Part shown: piece after piece, positions 1-10,900 of the stretch
How positions within the stretch are numbered: the first letter of the stretch is position 1
Layout of the letters: every line of letters starts with the position of its first letter
Assembly (NCBI RefSeq): GCF_000215745.1
Contig: NC_015663.1
Location: 62,001-126,000 of the forward strand
Source of the DNA: Klebsiella aerogenes KCTC 2190
Lineage (GTDB): Bacteria > Pseudomonadota > Gammaproteobacteria > Enterobacterales > Enterobacteriaceae
Direction: 5' to 3'
DNA length: 64,000 nucleotides
Translations under genes and position numbers: made by a program
The notes under the pieces: generated by a model
Seen by the model: only the letters and a program-made list of their open reading frames with translations
What the model was told of the DNA's origin: nothing
Databases searched by the model: none

Positions 1-158
1 ATAGGGGAATATTCTAACACCACGGGCTGATTCCTCAATGTAGATCCCGCCTCAACATCACGCTTTACCATTTTTGTTTATAAATCATACGCCGAAGCTG
101 ATTTTGCGATCGCTTTGTTTAATTTTACGACGAACAAACAAATTATTTAGAAAAGGCG
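1..158. other. Region upstream of the tRNA operon, no gene seen
   Basis: No credible coding region or RNA gene is visible here. In E. coli gltX lies divergently upstream of this tRNA operon, so this is probably the outer part of that divergent regulatory region, but the gltX start is not inside the window. The stretch next to the promoter is AT-rich, as expected of UP-element or Fis-binding DNA; no specific site can be assigned. Confidence 0.4.
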
Positions 159-186
159 TTGACTCAAATTCAACTCTCCCTATAAT
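159..186 (+). promoter_or_regulatory. Promoter of the valU-valX-valY-lysV tRNA operon
   Basis: A TTGACT -35 (159-164) and a perfect TATAAT -10 (181-186) are separated by 16 bp. They are followed by a GC-rich discriminator (GCGACTCC), the usual mark of stringently controlled stable-RNA promoters. The first tRNA begins 17 bp after the -10. Assignment is from sequence pattern and position. Confidence 0.85.
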
Positions 187-203
187 GCGACTCCACACAG
201 CGG

Positions 204-279
204 GGGTGATTAGCTCAGCTGGGAGAGCACCTCCCTTACAAGGAGGGGGTCGGCGGTTCGATCCCGTCATCACCCACCA
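204..279 (+). tRNA. valU: tRNA-Val (anticodon TAC), copy 1
   Basis: A 76-nt cloverleaf with encoded CCA. The acceptor stem GGGTGAT pairs with ATCACCC, the D-loop carries AGCTCAGCTGGGAGAGC, the anticodon loop is CTTACAA with TAC, and the T-arm has GGTTCGATCCC. It is identical to two further copies downstream. It is first in a four-tRNA transcript, matching the E. coli valU-valX-valY-lysV order. Confidence 0.98.
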
Positions 280-325
280 ACTACTTTACGTAGTCTCCGC
301 CGTGTAGAACAGAAAATTGAGAAGT

Positions 326-401
326 GGGTGATTAGCTCAGCTGGGAGAGCACCTCCCTTACAAGGAGGGGGTCGGCGGTTCGATCCCGTCATCACCCACC
401 A
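326..401 (+). tRNA. valX: tRNA-Val (anticodon TAC), copy 2
   Basis: Identical over all 76 nt to the copy at 204-279, with anticodon TAC and encoded CCA. The spacer from copy 1 is 46 bp and has no promoter-like sequence, so this copy should be processed from the same precursor. Confidence 0.98.
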
Positions 402-447
402 CTTTCTCGCCAGCTGGATTTTCTGTCAAAATGTGAAGTACCGAAGT

Positions 448-523
448 GGGTGATTAGCTCAGCTGGGAGAGCACCTCCCTTACAAGGAGGGGGTCGGCGG
501 TTCGATCCCGTCATCACCCACCA
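448..523 (+). tRNA. valY: tRNA-Val (anticodon TAC), copy 3
   Basis: Third identical 76-nt tRNA-Val copy with encoded CCA. It is separated by only 4 nt from the following tRNA-Lys, so maturation of both must rely on processing of the common precursor. Confidence 0.98.
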
Positions 524-527
524 CTTC

Positions 528-603
528 GGGTCGTTAGCTCAGTTGGTAGAGCAGTTGACTTTTAATCAATTGGTCGCAGGTTCGAATCCTGCACGACCCA
601 CCA
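528..603 (+). tRNA. lysV: tRNA-Lys (anticodon TTT)
   Basis: A 76-nt cloverleaf with acceptor GGGTCGT/ACGACCC, anticodon loop CTTTTAA (TTT) and encoded CCA. It is last in the operon and directly followed by a terminator. The final 18 nt of this tRNA are duplicated at 819-836 within a downstream repeat. Confidence 0.98.
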
Positions 604-870
604 ATGTAAAAAGGCGCCCTAAAGGCGCCTTTTTGCTATGCGCAGAACTTTAAGATTCGACAAAATTGTCGGGAACAATTTTGCACAACGCGACAGCGTT
701 GGCCCGTAGGGCGAGTCTCAGGATGAGACGAGTTTCCCTGCTGCAGGTTCGGGTCGAACGCAGTGAGACAACGGAGCCGCTTGCGGCGACGGCCCGAAGG
801 GCGAGGCGAAGCCGAGTCATCCTGCACGACCCACCAATGTAAAAAGGCGCCTTTTTGCTATGCGCAGAAC
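586..870 (+). repeat. tRNA-Lys 3'-end/terminator duplication flanking a 170-bp hairpin-rich spacer
   Basis: The sequence 586-618 (end of lysV through the first terminator arm) recurs exactly at 819-851, and 630-648 recurs at 852-870. The second copy lacks 11 nt, namely the terminator loop plus one arm. The interval 649-818 has no tRNA. It starts with a CAAAATTG/CAATTTTG hairpin and contains further GC-rich inverted segments and a T-arm-like GCAGGTTCG string near 744. The layout resembles the rtT repeats of the E. coli tyrT operon, which also carry a tRNA 3' end. The function is unknown. Confidence 0.8.
608..635 (+). terminator. Intrinsic terminator of the tRNA operon
   Basis: GGCGCC arms separated by a CTAAA loop, flanked by A5 and T5 runs, immediately after lysV. 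A shortened, loop-less version of the same element (841-856) follows the duplicated tRNA end downstream. Confidence 0.9.
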
Positions 871-921
871 GCCAGATAGCGGAACGGCCTGCAACGACAG
901 CCAACAATGAAGAACAGGCTA

Positions 922-2727
922 TCAATACGCTTCTGACGGAATTTTTTCACTTTCCACTCCAGGTTCGATAATCGCCACGACGGTACAGGGTGGCGGCGGC
1001 ATGATTCCATTATTAATCGCTATCAGATTGCCATCCTCTCTTTGCGCAAACAGCGGTGTTGCACCGGGGTTGGTGCTGAGATACTCCGGCCAGCCAAAAT
1101 TGTTATTCAGGCGAGTGACTTTCATGACTGCGCCTTTCGCTATCAGGCTACTAAGCCGTGCCCAGGTCATATCAGTATCGAAAAGCTGTTCGTGACGCGT
1201 TTCTTTCTCACTACGTCCTTTAGTCACAGGCCCCGTACGGATTGAGAAGACGCGATTATTACCAAATATATGCTGAAAATGCAGGGTGGTCAGCGCATTC
1301 TGGTGACGATTTGGCGACAAGGCGATCACCTGACGAATCTCACTCAGATTCAGGTAGTTTTCCGCATGTTCAGACCAGACATTGCCATAATATGTTGGTA
1401 ACCCTTCCATTCTTGCCAGCCGGTAGTATTCCCAGCTGTTATCGCTCAGCTGAACCGGAATATCGAGTTTTCTGAGCGCCTGGGCCAGGGTTCTGGCGAC
1501 CGTATTCGCCCCGACAATCAGCACTCCTCGAGGCCTACGTTGCTGCACGCCAAGCCAGCGCGCCAATTGACTGCTGGTAAGGCTTTGCAAAACTACCGTA
1601 CCTATAATGATTGCGAAAACGACGGTTACCAGCTGATCCGCGTTCTCATAGCCTTTTTTTTGCAGCGTCAAAGCAAACAGGGAACTGACAGCGGCAGCAA
1701 CGATTCCGCGCGGGGCGATCCAACATAACATCAGCCTGTCACGCCAATGCAAGCTGGAACGCCATGTCGAAACAAGAATGCATAGTGGACGGGCCACAAA
1801 CTGGACGATAAGCATCAATATCAGCAGCGGCCAGCCCATCGCCCAGAGTGCATGGATATCAAGACGGGCCGCCAGGATGATAAATAGCGCTGAAAGTAAG
1901 ATGGCGGATAGCTCTTCTTTAAATTCAACGATATCCGAGGTCTCAACCTCTCGCATATTAGCCAGCCAGATCCCCAGGACCGTTACCGCAAGCAGACCAG
2001 ATTCATCCGCCAGCGTATTGGACACGCCAAACGTCAATAGAACGAAGGATAAAACAGCGAAGTTTTGCAGATAACCCGGGATCCAACCACGCCTGAGCGC
2101 ATTCCCTAAGAAAACGCCAAACACCGCCCCGCTCACCAGCCCTATAACGACCGTTTTTGTAAGCATGATCAGCAAATGAAGCCATGTGCCCGTTTGCTCC
2201 TGCAAAGTAATAAACTCAAATACTAATAGGGTAAAAATCGCTCCCACCGGATCAATGACGATCCCTTCCCAGCGCAGTACCTGATTAATAGAGGCTGTTG
2301 GGCGAACCACTCGCATGAGTGGAGAAATCACTGTCGGCCCTGTAACCACCGTGACCGCCCCGATCAGCGCTGAAATCTGCGGCGTGAGGCCTAAAATTCC
2401 CCAGCAGGTTAGTGAGATAACGGCGAAGGTAATCAACATTCCAACTGTGACTAAATTGCGCACAATACCACCCAAGCCGCGAATCTCATCAAAGCGTAGC
2501 GTTAGGGCCCCTTCAAACAGAATGATGGCCACCGACAGCGATACCAGTGGGAAAAGTAGAGGACCAAATAATATATCCGGTTGCAATAAATGCACCCCGG
2601 GGCCAAGTAGTACGCCGATGAGCAACAGCGGCAGGATAGAAGGTATACGTAATCGCCACGCCAACCACTGAGCAAGCAGCGAAGCAATGGAAATAATAAC
2701 GAGCATAAAAGGGACTGATAATTCCAT
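922..2727 (-). CDS. CPA1-family cation:proton antiporter with C-terminal nucleotide-binding-like domain
   Basis: This 601-residue protein has about twelve hydrophobic segments in residues 1-400 typical of the NhaP/CPA1 Na+(K+)/H+ exchanger family, including the TM5-TM6 core GPTVISP and EGIVIDPVGA. It should exchange protons for Na+ or K+ across the inner membrane; which cation cannot be read off. From about residue 405 it has a Rossmann-like start (GVLIVGANTVA), as in TrkA-N/RCK domains. The ATG at 2727 is preceded only by a weak GAGAATGG Shine-Dalgarno. The gene stands alone beside the tRNA operon where E. coli has xap genes. Its base composition looks more AT-rich than downstream neighbours, which may mean horizontal arrival. 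Confidence 0.88.
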   Translation of the reverse strand: MELSVPFMLVIISIASLLAQWLAWRLRIPSILPLLLIGVLLGPGVHLLQPDILFGPLLFPLVSLSVAIILFEGALTLRFDEIRGLGGIVRNLVTVGMLITFAVISLTCWGILGLTPQISALIGAVTVVTGPTVISPLMRVVRPTASINQVLRWEGIVIDPVGAIFTLLVFEFITLQEQTGTWLHLLIMLTKTVVIGLVSGAVFGVFLGNALRRGWIPGYLQNFAVLSFVLLTFGVSNTLADESGLLAVTVLGIWLANMREVETSDIVEFKEELSAILLSALFIILAARLDIHALWAMGWPLLILMLIVQFVARPLCILVSTWRSSLHWRDRLMLCWIAPRGIVAAAVSSLFALTLQKKGYENADQLVTVVFAIIIGTVVLQSLTSSQLARWLGVQQRRPRGVLIVGANTVARTLAQALRKLDIPVQLSDNSWEYYRLARMEGLPTYYGNVWSEHAENYLNLSEIRQVIALSPNRHQNALTTLHFQHIFGNNRVFSIRTGPVTKGRSEKETRHEQLFDTDMTWARLSSLIAKGAVMKVTRLNNNFGWPEYLSTNPGATPLFAQREDGNLIAINNGIMPPPPCTVVAIIEPGVESEKIPSEAY

Positions 2728-2976
2728 TTTTTACCATTCTCAAATAGCGTGTGGAAAATTCAACAGCTCGGCCGCCCGACAATGACACGCTCCGCTCTAT
2801 TCTCTGTATAGTGTAAACAAGTTGATCGAACGTAGTGTATTTAAACAATGATTCAAATTGGGGCTGTTGATTTCTGAACCGACTAAAGCAGGGTTTTCAT
2901 CAGGCATGAGAAAAGGAAATATCTACGATTGTGCAGTATAAAAAGTAGCGTTCCCCACCAGCGTTAAGAATGACGC
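2728..2976. other. Intergenic region between yfeR 3' end and the antiporter gene
   Basis: About 250 bp with no supported gene. It should hold the leftward promoter of the antiporter. A 60-111 codon open frame crosses it but has no Shine-Dalgarno and overlaps the antiporter start antisense-wise, so it was not called. Confidence 0.4.
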
Positions 2977-3903
2977 TTAGCGCTGATAAAGCGGGTCCTC
3001 GATCCTGGCTGATGTCAGGTTTGCCCCCTCTTCACGCACGATCTCCCATAGCGCCTGCGCCGCGGTCGACAGCGAGCGATTTTTACGCTGCGCCAGCATC
3101 AATTGGCGCTCCACAACCGGGGTTAATCTTTTTACCTGCAAACGGCTGCCCTGCGGCAAGGGTAAAGCCAGCGCCGGCAGCACGCTAATACCAATCCCCG
3201 ATTCCACCATCGGGAACAGCGTCGCCGGATGACCAATCTCCTGCACGATATCGGCTTTGATGGCGAAACGCGCCAGCGCGGCATCAATCAGCGGCCGACT
3301 GCCGGAAGCATAGTCCTGCAATACCAGCCTCTCCCCTTGCAACTCCTGCCAGTTGACCGATAACTGACGGGAAAAACGGTGATCCTCACGACATAACAAC
3401 AGAAAAGGTTCCGCCAACACCGACTCGCACTGCAAGTCCGTCGCCGTCCCCGGATCGATAACGATACCAAAATCAACCTCGCCCTGACGGATACTTTCCA
3501 GCACCCACTGCTGCGGCCTGTCATGCAGTACGAAATCAATATCCGGATAGCGGCGATTGCTATGAGCGATGCATTGTGGGATCAGATGCGCCGAGATGGT
3601 CTGGCTGGCGGCGACGCGCACGGTCCCCGTCAACTGCTGCCCTACCCGCCCCGCTTCACGCAGGGTCACATGGAGTTCATCAAGCAAACGCTCAAGCTTG
3701 CCCGCCAACTGATGGCCTGCTTCGGTGAGCACCACTTCACGCGTCGTTCTGTCGAGCAAACGTACGCCGGTCTGGTGCTCCAGCTCCTTAACGCTATGGC
3801 TCACTGCCGACTGGCTGAGACCAATAATTTCCCCCGCGCGGCTAAAACTGCGCGCCCTGGCGACGGTGACAAAGACCTTTAACTGACGTAACGAGTAATT
3901 CAT
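2977..3903 (-). CDS. yfeR: LysR-family transcriptional regulator YfeR
   Basis: A 308-residue LysR-type regulator. The N-terminal winged helix-turn-helix (residues 1-60, with [23 protein letters not shown]) is followed by a linker helix and a periplasmic-binding-protein-like effector domain to about residue 295. The length equals E. coli YfeR. It is transcribed divergently from yfeH with an 89-bp gap, the classic LysR arrangement, so it probably controls yfeH and itself. The effector is not evident from the sequence. The ATG at 3903 gives the full HTH. Confidence 0.93.
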   Translation of the reverse strand: MNYSLRQLKVFVTVARARSFSRAGEIIGLSQSAVSHSVKELEHQTGVRLLDRTTREVVLTEAGHQLAGKLERLLDELHVTLREAGRVGQQLTGTVRVAASQTISAHLIPQCIAHSNRRYPDIDFVLHDRPQQWVLESIRQGEVDFGIVIDPGTATDLQCESVLAEPFLLLCREDHRFSRQLSVNWQELQGERLVLQDYASGSRPLIDAALARFAIKADIVQEIGHPATLFPMVESGIGISVLPALALPLPQGSRLQVKRLTPVVERQLMLAQRKNRSLSTAAQALWEIVREEGANLTSARIEDPLYQR

Positions 3904-3992
3904 CTGTTTTATTCATGAATAGATGCAATAAATCAATTTTATTTCTCAAAACAAAGAAAGCACAATAGCGGCATCGAATTTCAGGAGCGTTT
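3904..3992. promoter_or_regulatory. Divergent yfeR/yfeH control region
   Basis: An 89-bp AT-rich spacer between divergent starts. It contains the imperfect dyad TTATTCATGAATAG near 3909-3922, which could be a LysR T-N11-A type site, and an AGGAG ribosome-binding site for yfeH at 3983-3987. The regulator assignment is by position only. Confidence 0.5.
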
Positions 3993-4991
3993 ATGAAACT
4001 TTTCCGCATTCTTGATCCATTTACACTGACATTGATTACCGTGGTTCTGCTGGCCTCGTTCTTTCCGGCGCGCGGCGAATTCGTCCCTTTCGTCGAGCAT
4101 CTCACCACCGCCGCCATCGCGCTGTTATTCTTTATGCACGGCGCCAAGCTGTCGCGTGAAGCAATTATCGCCGGTGGCAGCCACTGGCGTTTACACCTGT
4201 GGGTGATGTGCAGCACCTTTATTGTTTTTCCGGTTCTGGGGGTTCTGTTTGCGTGGTGGGCGCCGATTAAGGTCGACCCGATGCTCTATAGCGGTTTTAT
4301 TTACCTTTGCATATTGCCGGCGACCGTACAGTCAGCAATTGCCTTTACTTCGCTCGCCGGCGGTAACGTCGCCGCGGCGGTCTGTTCCGCTTCAGCATCA
4401 AGTCTGCTCGGTATTTTTGTTTCGCCATTGCTGGTAGGGCTGCTAATGCATTTGCATGGCGCTGGCGGCGATCTGGAACAGGTCGGTAAGATTATGCTGC
4501 AACTGCTGCTGCCGTTTGTTCTTGGACACTTGTCGCGCCCGTGGATCGGTAGCTGGGTGGCGAAACATAAAAAATGGATTGGCAAAACCGATCAGACCTC
4601 GATCTTGCTGGTGGTCTACTCAGCCTTCAGCGAAGCCGTCGTCAATGGAATCTGGCATAAAGTGGGCGTGGGATCGCTGCTGTTTATCGTCGTTGTCAGC
4701 CTGGTGCTGTTGGCTATTGTCATCGCGATCAACGTTTTTGTCGCCCGCCGCTGCGGCTTTAGCAAGCCGGATGAAATTACCATCGTCTTCTGCGGCTCGA
4801 AAAAGAGCCTGGCGAACGGGATACCGATGGCGAATATCCTGTTCCCGGCATCGATTCTGGGGATAATGGTGCTGCCGCTAATGATCTTCCATCAGATCCA
4901 ACTGATGGTCTGCGCTGTACTGGCTCGTCGCTATAAAGCGCAGACAGACGCCCAACAGGCGCAGGAGAAATCCCGCGCTACGGCAGGTTAA
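3993..4991 (+). CDS. yfeH: Bile acid:sodium symporter-family membrane protein YfeH
   Basis: A 332-residue integral inner-membrane protein of the SBF/BASS-like family, with about ten hydrophobic segments. It shows the FMHGAKLS segment after TM2, SSLLGIFVSPL in the middle and FCGSKKSLANGIPMA near residue 270, which is characteristic of this branch. The length equals E. coli YfeH. A sodium-coupled organic-anion transport role follows from the family; the substrate is unknown. AGGAG lies 5 nt before the ATG. Its stop codon shares the tetramer TTAA with the stop of convergent ypeB, a 4-bp overlap at 4988-4991. Confidence 0.92.
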   Translation: MKLFRILDPFTLTLITVVLLASFFPARGEFVPFVEHLTTAAIALLFFMHGAKLSREAIIAGGSHWRLHLWVMCSTFIVFPVLGVLFAWWAPIKVDPMLYSGFIYLCILPATVQSAIAFTSLAGGNVAAAVCSASASSLLGIFVSPLLVGLLMHLHGAGGDLEQVGKIMLQLLLPFVLGHLSRPWIGSWVAKHKKWIGKTDQTSILLVVYSAFSEAVVNGIWHKVGVGSLLFIVVVSLVLLAIVIAINVFVARRCGFSKPDEITIVFCGSKKSLANGIPMANILFPASILGIMVLPLMIFHQIQLMVCAVLARRYKAQTDAQQAQEKSRATAG

Positions 4992-5206
4992 CGCGGTTGT
5001 TTAAGGGGCTGCACCAGTTGCGTCAGCCCCTCGGTCTTGATTAATAAGGTCAACGCCATCAGCTCGCCGAGATGCCCGGCAGGGAATTGATCCTTACGGG
5101 CAAACCACAGCAAATACTCTTCCGGGACGTCGATCAAACGGCGCCCCTTATATTTGCCAAATGGCATCTCGGTATTAGCAATCTCGATGAGCTGCGCTTT
5201 ATCCAC
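4988..5206 (-). CDS. ypeB: DUF3820 protein YpeB
   Basis: A small 72-residue cytoplasmic protein of the DUF3820 family. It contains the conserved MPFGKYKGRRLIDVPEEYLLWFARK block at residues 14-38 (part shown). Translation starts at a GTG one base after the ligA stop, so it is probably translationally coupled to ligA. It ends tail to tail with yfeH in a shared TTAA. No biochemical function is known to me. Confidence 0.88.
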   Translation of the reverse strand: MDKAQLIEIANTEMPFGKYKGRRLIDVPEEYLLWFARKDQFPAGHLGELMALTLLIKTEGLTQLVQPLKQPR

Positions 5207-5207
5207 G

Positions 5208-7232
<2,025 letters not shown>

Positions 7233-7240
7233 TCAATGAT

Positions 7241-7268
7241 AAAAAACCCCCGACGGGCGGGGGTTCAG
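7241..7268 (-). terminator. Terminator between zipA and ligA
   Basis: On the minus strand AACCCCC and GGGGGTT arms flank a short loop, followed by a run of six T. It sits in the 74-bp zipA-ligA gap, so zipA transcripts would be at least partly terminated and ligA may depend on read-through or its own promoter. Confidence 0.8.
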
Positions 7269-7297
7269 ATTAAGCAGACGACACGCTAGCGCGTAGA

Positions 7298-8380
7298 TCA
7301 GGCGTTAGCCTCTTTTACTTCGCGAATACGATCCTGGTACTCACGCAGTTTCTGCGGCGTCATCATCCGACGCTGGTCGTCAAGCACCACGCCGCCAACT
7401 TCATCGGCGATGTACTGCGCCGATTGCAGCATCAGTTTAAAGTTTTGCAGCTCGTCGCCAAACGACGGCACCTGCATAAAGATAGTCACGCCTGGCGTGG
7501 TCATATCCACCATCGCATCCGGATTGAAGGTGCCAGGTTTAACCATGTTCGCCAGGCTAAACAATACCTGTCCGCTACCGTCCGGGCTTAAATGACGATG
7601 GAAAATATTCATATCGCCAAACTTAAAGCCGGCCTGCTGGATGCTGTTGATCAGCAGTTCGCCATTAAGCTGCGAACCGTGATGCGCGGCGACGTTCATC
7701 ACGATGACCGTCTCTTTGCGCTCTTTCGGCTGCGGCGCGGCGGCCGGCTGCTGAGGTTCAGCGGCTGGCGCTTCAGGGGCCGGTTGCGGCTGCGGCGCGG
7801 CAGGCTGTTGAACCGGCGCAGGTTGTTGAGCAACAGGTTGTGGGACTGGTGCCGACTGTTGAGCTACAGGCTGTTGCGGAGCTGGCTGCACCGGCTGCTG
7901 ATATTGCGGCGGTACCGGCTGCGGCTGATGGACCGGCCGCGCTGGATGTACCGGCTGAGCAGGGGCAACATGATGCGGCGGCTGGGCCTGCGGCTGCGGA
8001 GCAACAGGCTGCTGCGGGCGCGGCGCGTGCGGCGGCGCCTGATGAACCGGCTCGTCCTGACGCACAGGCTGCTGCACCTGACGCTCATAAGGAGGCTGAT
8101 ACTGGTGTTGCGGCGCCTGACGAGGTGCTTCTTGCTCCCCATATGCGCCGTTCGGGGCGTGATTAACCCGGTGAACGCGAACTTCACCTACGCCTTCAAC
8201 ATCGTCATCAAAGTCATCGCCTTCCGATGTTTCATCGTCGCGAGACTTCATACGTTTCAGTGGGCGATCGCGGAACATCGAGGAACGCTCTTTACGGCTG
8301 GTCCAGAAACCATGTACCAGTAAAGCGATTATGGCGATCGCGCCAACAATGATTAATATCAGACGCAAATCCTGCATCAT
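7298..8380 (-). CDS. zipA: Cell division protein ZipA
   Basis: ZipA anchors FtsZ protofilaments to the inner membrane at the septum. The start chosen is the ATG at 8380, which begins the conserved [18 protein letters not shown] membrane anchor. An upstream frame extension of 17 codons is not conserved. The 360-residue product has an N-terminal TM helix (5-25), a charged segment (26-70), a long Pro/Gln-rich linker (about 85-215) that varies between species, and the C-terminal FtsZ-binding domain (about 220-355, starting [13 protein letters not shown]). The gene is divergent from cysZ. Confidence 0.97.
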   Translation of the reverse strand: MMQDLRLILIIVGAIAIIALLVHGFWTSRKERSSMFRDRPLKRMKSRDDETSEGDDFDDDVEGVGEVRVHRVNHAPNGAYGEQEAPRQAPQHQYQPPYERQVQQPVRQDEPVHQAPPHAPRPQQPVAPQPQAQPPHHVAPAQPVHPARPVHQPQPVPPQYQQPVQPAPQQPVAQQSAPVPQPVAQQPAPVQQPAAPQPQPAPEAPAAEPQQPAAAPQPKERKETVIVMNVAAHHGSQLNGELLINSIQQAGFKFGDMNIFHRHLSPDGSGQVLFSLANMVKPGTFNPDAMVDMTTPGVTIFMQVPSFGDELQNFKLMLQSAQYIADEVGGVVLDDQRRMMTPQKLREYQDRIREVKEANA

Positions 8381-8610
8381 TATATTCTCTGTTGTTCTAA
8401 CACCTTGCCACCACGGCAAACATTTACTCACTAAGAGTATTTGCCGATTACATCAAGTGCAAGTGCGTCTGCCCCTTTCACCCCATAAAGATGAACTAAA
8501 TCGTGCTTTTTGCTGTTTTTTCGAACATTTCCTAACTGGTTATTGTCTGACAACCCGATAAAATAAGCGGGCATTCACACTGAATGTTAAAAAAGGAGCA
8601 TCGCCTGACT

Positions 8611-9372
8611 ATGGTTTCATCATCCGCAACTACCCCACGTAGCGGCGTCTACTATTTTTCACAAGGCTGGAAACTCATCAGGCTGCCAGGGATCCGACGT
8701 TTCGTGTTCCTGCCTTTATTAGTTAACGTGATTCTGATGGGCGGCGCGTTCTGGTGGCTGTTTACCCGCCTCGATAGCTGGATCCCTTCATTAATGAGCC
8801 ATGTGCCTGAATGGCTTCAGTGGTTAAACTACCTGCTGTGGCCGGTGGCGGTTATCTCTATTTTGTTGGTATTTGGTTACTTCTTTTCGACCATCGCCAA
8901 CTGGATTGCCGCGCCGTTTAGCGGCCTGCTGGCGGAACAGCTCGAAGCGCGACTGACCGGCGCGACGCCGCCCGACGTTGGCATATTCGGCATCATGAAA
9001 GATGTCCCGCGCATCATGAAACGCGAATGGCAAAAGTTTGCCTGGTACCTGCCGCGCGCCATCGTTCTGTTACTGCTGTACTTTATCCCCGGCATTGGCC
9101 AAACCGTCGCGCCGGTACTGTGGTTCTTGTTTAGCGCCTGGATGCTGGCCATCCAGTATTGCGACTATCCGTTCGATAACCATAAAGTGCCGTTTAAAAC
9201 CATGCGCGAGGCGCTGCGTTCGCGGAAGGTCATCAACATGCAGTTTGGCGCGCTGACCAGCCTGTTCACCATGATCCCGGTTCTCAACCTGGTTATTCTG
9301 CCAGTCGCTATCTGCGGCGCGACGGCGATGTGGGTGGATTGCTATCGCGATAAGCACGCGATGTGGAAATAG
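8611..9372 (+). CDS. cysZ: Sulfate transporter CysZ
   Basis: A 253-residue inner-membrane protein for high-affinity sulfate import feeding cysteine biosynthesis. It has several hydrophobic segments, including [19 protein letters not shown] and the [19 protein letters not shown] region, then the conserved [21 protein letters not shown]. The ATG at 8611 is preferred over an in-frame ATG at 8584 because it matches the family N-terminus (MVSSS) and follows an AAGGAG at about 12 nt. It lies immediately upstream of cysK, as in E. coli. Confidence 0.96.
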   Translation: MVSSSATTPRSGVYYFSQGWKLIRLPGIRRFVFLPLLVNVILMGGAFWWLFTRLDSWIPSLMSHVPEWLQWLNYLLWPVAVISILLVFGYFFSTIANWIAAPFSGLLAEQLEARLTGATPPDVGIFGIMKDVPRIMKREWQKFAWYLPRAIVLLLLYFIPGIGQTVAPVLWFLFSAWMLAIQYCDYPFDNHKVPFKTMREALRSRKVINMQFGALTSLFTMIPVLNLVILPVAICGATAMWVDCYRDKHAMWK

Positions 9373-9392
9373 TGCTCTTAGCTCTCTCTTTC

Positions 9393-9418
9393 GGGGCGGT
9401 TCACGCCGCCCCTTATTT
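9393..9418 (+). terminator. Probable terminator after cysZ
   Basis: GGGGCGG (9393-9399) and CCGCCCC (9406-9412) form a 7-bp stem with a 6-nt loop followed by TTATTT. The U-run is imperfect, so efficiency is uncertain. Confidence 0.6.
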
Positions 9419-9455
9419 CCGTCTTATTCCTTCTTGCTCATCATTATTTCCCTTC

Positions 9456-9549
9456 AGCATATAGATATGCTAAATCCTTACTTCCGGATATTGTTTAAGC
9501 GGGTATGCTGAAGCCGTACCCCCAAATTTCATACAGTTAAGGACGGGCC
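9456..9549 (+). promoter_or_regulatory. cysK promoter region with 16-bp palindrome
   Basis: A perfect palindrome, AGCATAT-AG-ATATGCT (9456-9471), lies about 80 bp before the start codon. A TATGCT -10-like element is at 9504-9509, and an AAGGA ribosome-binding site is at 9539-9543. In enteric bacteria cysK is activated by CysB with N-acetylserine, and the palindrome is in the zone where CysB binds. The CysB assignment is inference, because its consensus is loose. Confidence 0.55.
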
Positions 9550-10521
9550 ATGAGTAAGATTTTTGAAGACAACTCCCTGACAATCGGTCATACGCCGCTG
9601 GTACGACTGAACCGCATCGGTAATGGCCGAATCCTGGCCAAGGTAGAATCTCGTAACCCGAGCTTTAGCGTTAAATGCCGTATCGGCGCCAATATGATTT
9701 GGGATGCTGAAAAGCGCGGCGTACTGAAACCGGGTGTGGAACTGGTTGAACCAACCAGCGGCAACACCGGTATCGCCCTCGCCTACGTCGCCGCCGCTCG
9801 CGGCTACAAACTGACGCTGACCATGCCGGAAACCATGAGCGTGGAACGCCGCAAGCTGCTGAAAGCGCTGGGCGCTAATCTGGTGCTGACCGAAGGCGCG
9901 AAAGGCATGAAAGGCGCCATCCAGAAGGCGGAAGAGATTGTCGCCAGCGACCCGGAAAAATATCTGCTGCTGCAGCAGTTCAGTAACCCGGCTAACCCGG
10001 AAATTCACGAAAAGACCACCGGCCCGGAAATCTGGGAAGACACCGATGGCCAGGTTGACGTCTTTATCTCCGGCGTCGGTACCGGCGGTACCCTGACCGG
10101 TGTTTCTCGTTATATTAAAGGCACTAAAGGTAAAAAAGATCTGATTACCGTCGCCGTTGAGCCGACCGACTCGCCTGTTATCGCCCAGGCGCTGGCTGGT
10201 GAAGAGCTGAAACCTGGCCCGCACAAAATTCAGGGCATCGGCGCCGGCTTTATCCCGGGCAACCTCGACCTGAAACTGGTCGATAAAGTGGTCGCCATCA
10301 CCAACGAAGAAGCTATCTCCACCGCTCGTCGCCTGATGGAAGAAGAAGGTATTCTGGCCGGTATCTCTTCCGGCGCTGCTGTTGCCGCGGCGTTAAAGCT
10401 GCAGGAAGATGAAGCCTTTACCAATAAGAATATTGTGGTTATCCTACCGTCTTCTGGTGAGCGTTATTTAAGCACGGCGCTGTTCGCAGATCTCTTCACC
10501 GAGAAAGAATTGCAACAGTAG
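9550..10521 (+). CDS. cysK: Cysteine synthase A (O-acetylserine sulfhydrylase A)
   Basis: A 323-residue PLP enzyme that makes L-cysteine from O-acetylserine and sulfide. Lys42, in PSFSVKCR, is the Schiff-base lysine. The substrate/PLP loop TSGNTG is at residues 73-78, and the phosphate-binding GTGGT is at about 177-181. The protein equals E. coli CysK in length. It is transcribed after cysZ but with its own leader and a strong terminator. CysK also binds CysE in the cysteine synthase complex. Confidence 0.98.
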   Translation: MSKIFEDNSLTIGHTPLVRLNRIGNGRILAKVESRNPSFSVKCRIGANMIWDAEKRGVLKPGVELVEPTSGNTGIALAYVAAARGYKLTLTMPETMSVERRKLLKALGANLVLTEGAKGMKGAIQKAEEIVASDPEKYLLLQQFSNPANPEIHEKTTGPEIWEDTDGQVDVFISGVGTGGTLTGVSRYIKGTKGKKDLITVAVEPTDSPVIAQALAGEELKPGPHKIQGIGAGFIPGNLDLKLVDKVVAITNEEAISTARRLMEEEGILAGISSGAAVAAALKLQEDEAFTNKNIVVILPSSGERYLSTALFADLFTEKELQQ

Positions 10522-10544
10522 TGCCAGTTTGTAAAAACCGTGTA

Positions 10545-10571
10545 AAAAAGCACCTTTTCGGGTGCTTTTTT
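10545..10571 (+). terminator. cysK terminator
   Basis: An AAAAAGCACC / GGTGCTTTTT stem with a short TTTTC loop, followed by further T residues directly after the cysK stop. Confidence 0.93.
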
Positions 10572-10900
10572 GTGGCATACGTCAAAGTTTTACCCCTCCT
10601 GGCATTGATTCACCTCGTAGGGTCTGGTATTTAACCAGCACATTTATTTTGAAGCGCGAAATTATTCAGATTTGGATTTCCGCAGGCTGAATCGATTTTA
10701 TGATTTGGTTCAAGTCTTCCTTTCGCGGCATAATGTTTAATGAAGTGCTAGACGTCAACGGACTTAAGGTCCTCTCAGCGGTTCCGCTGCTGACGCCTTA
10801 GCCACACACGTAACGCCGGCGCTAACAATACAGGCTAAAGTTTGGTCGTTAGGCTAGACTTTAGGTCCACAACACTAAACCTATAAGTTGGGGAAATATA
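10572..10900 (+). promoter_or_regulatory. ptsHI-crr promoter region (P0 and P1)
   Basis: This 329-bp leader has no gene. A distal promoter, P0, is visible as TTGGTT (10705-10710), an 18-bp spacer and CATAAT (10729-10734). A proximal TAGACT -10 (10855-10860), preceded by AGGC, matches the position of P1. A perfect CAGCGG-TT-CCGCTG dyad (10776-10789) lies between them. In E. coli this operon responds to CRP and Mlc; no confident Mlc or CRP operator was assigned here. GGGGAA precedes the ptsH ATG. Confidence 0.7.

Noticed and set aside
204..523. Three evenly spaced identical units, CRISPR-like at first sight
   Set aside because: Each unit is a complete tRNA-Val with CCA; the spacers are processing spacers and there are only three units.
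7592..8323. 243-codon open frame antisense to zipA
   Set aside because: It arises from the Pro/Gln linker of zipA and reads as Arg/Leu repeats. The 108-codon Ala-rich frame there has the same origin.
9529..10224. 231-codon open frame antisense to cysK
   Set aside because: cysK is complete with its active-site residues; the antisense product has no motif and no promoter or Shine-Dalgarno.
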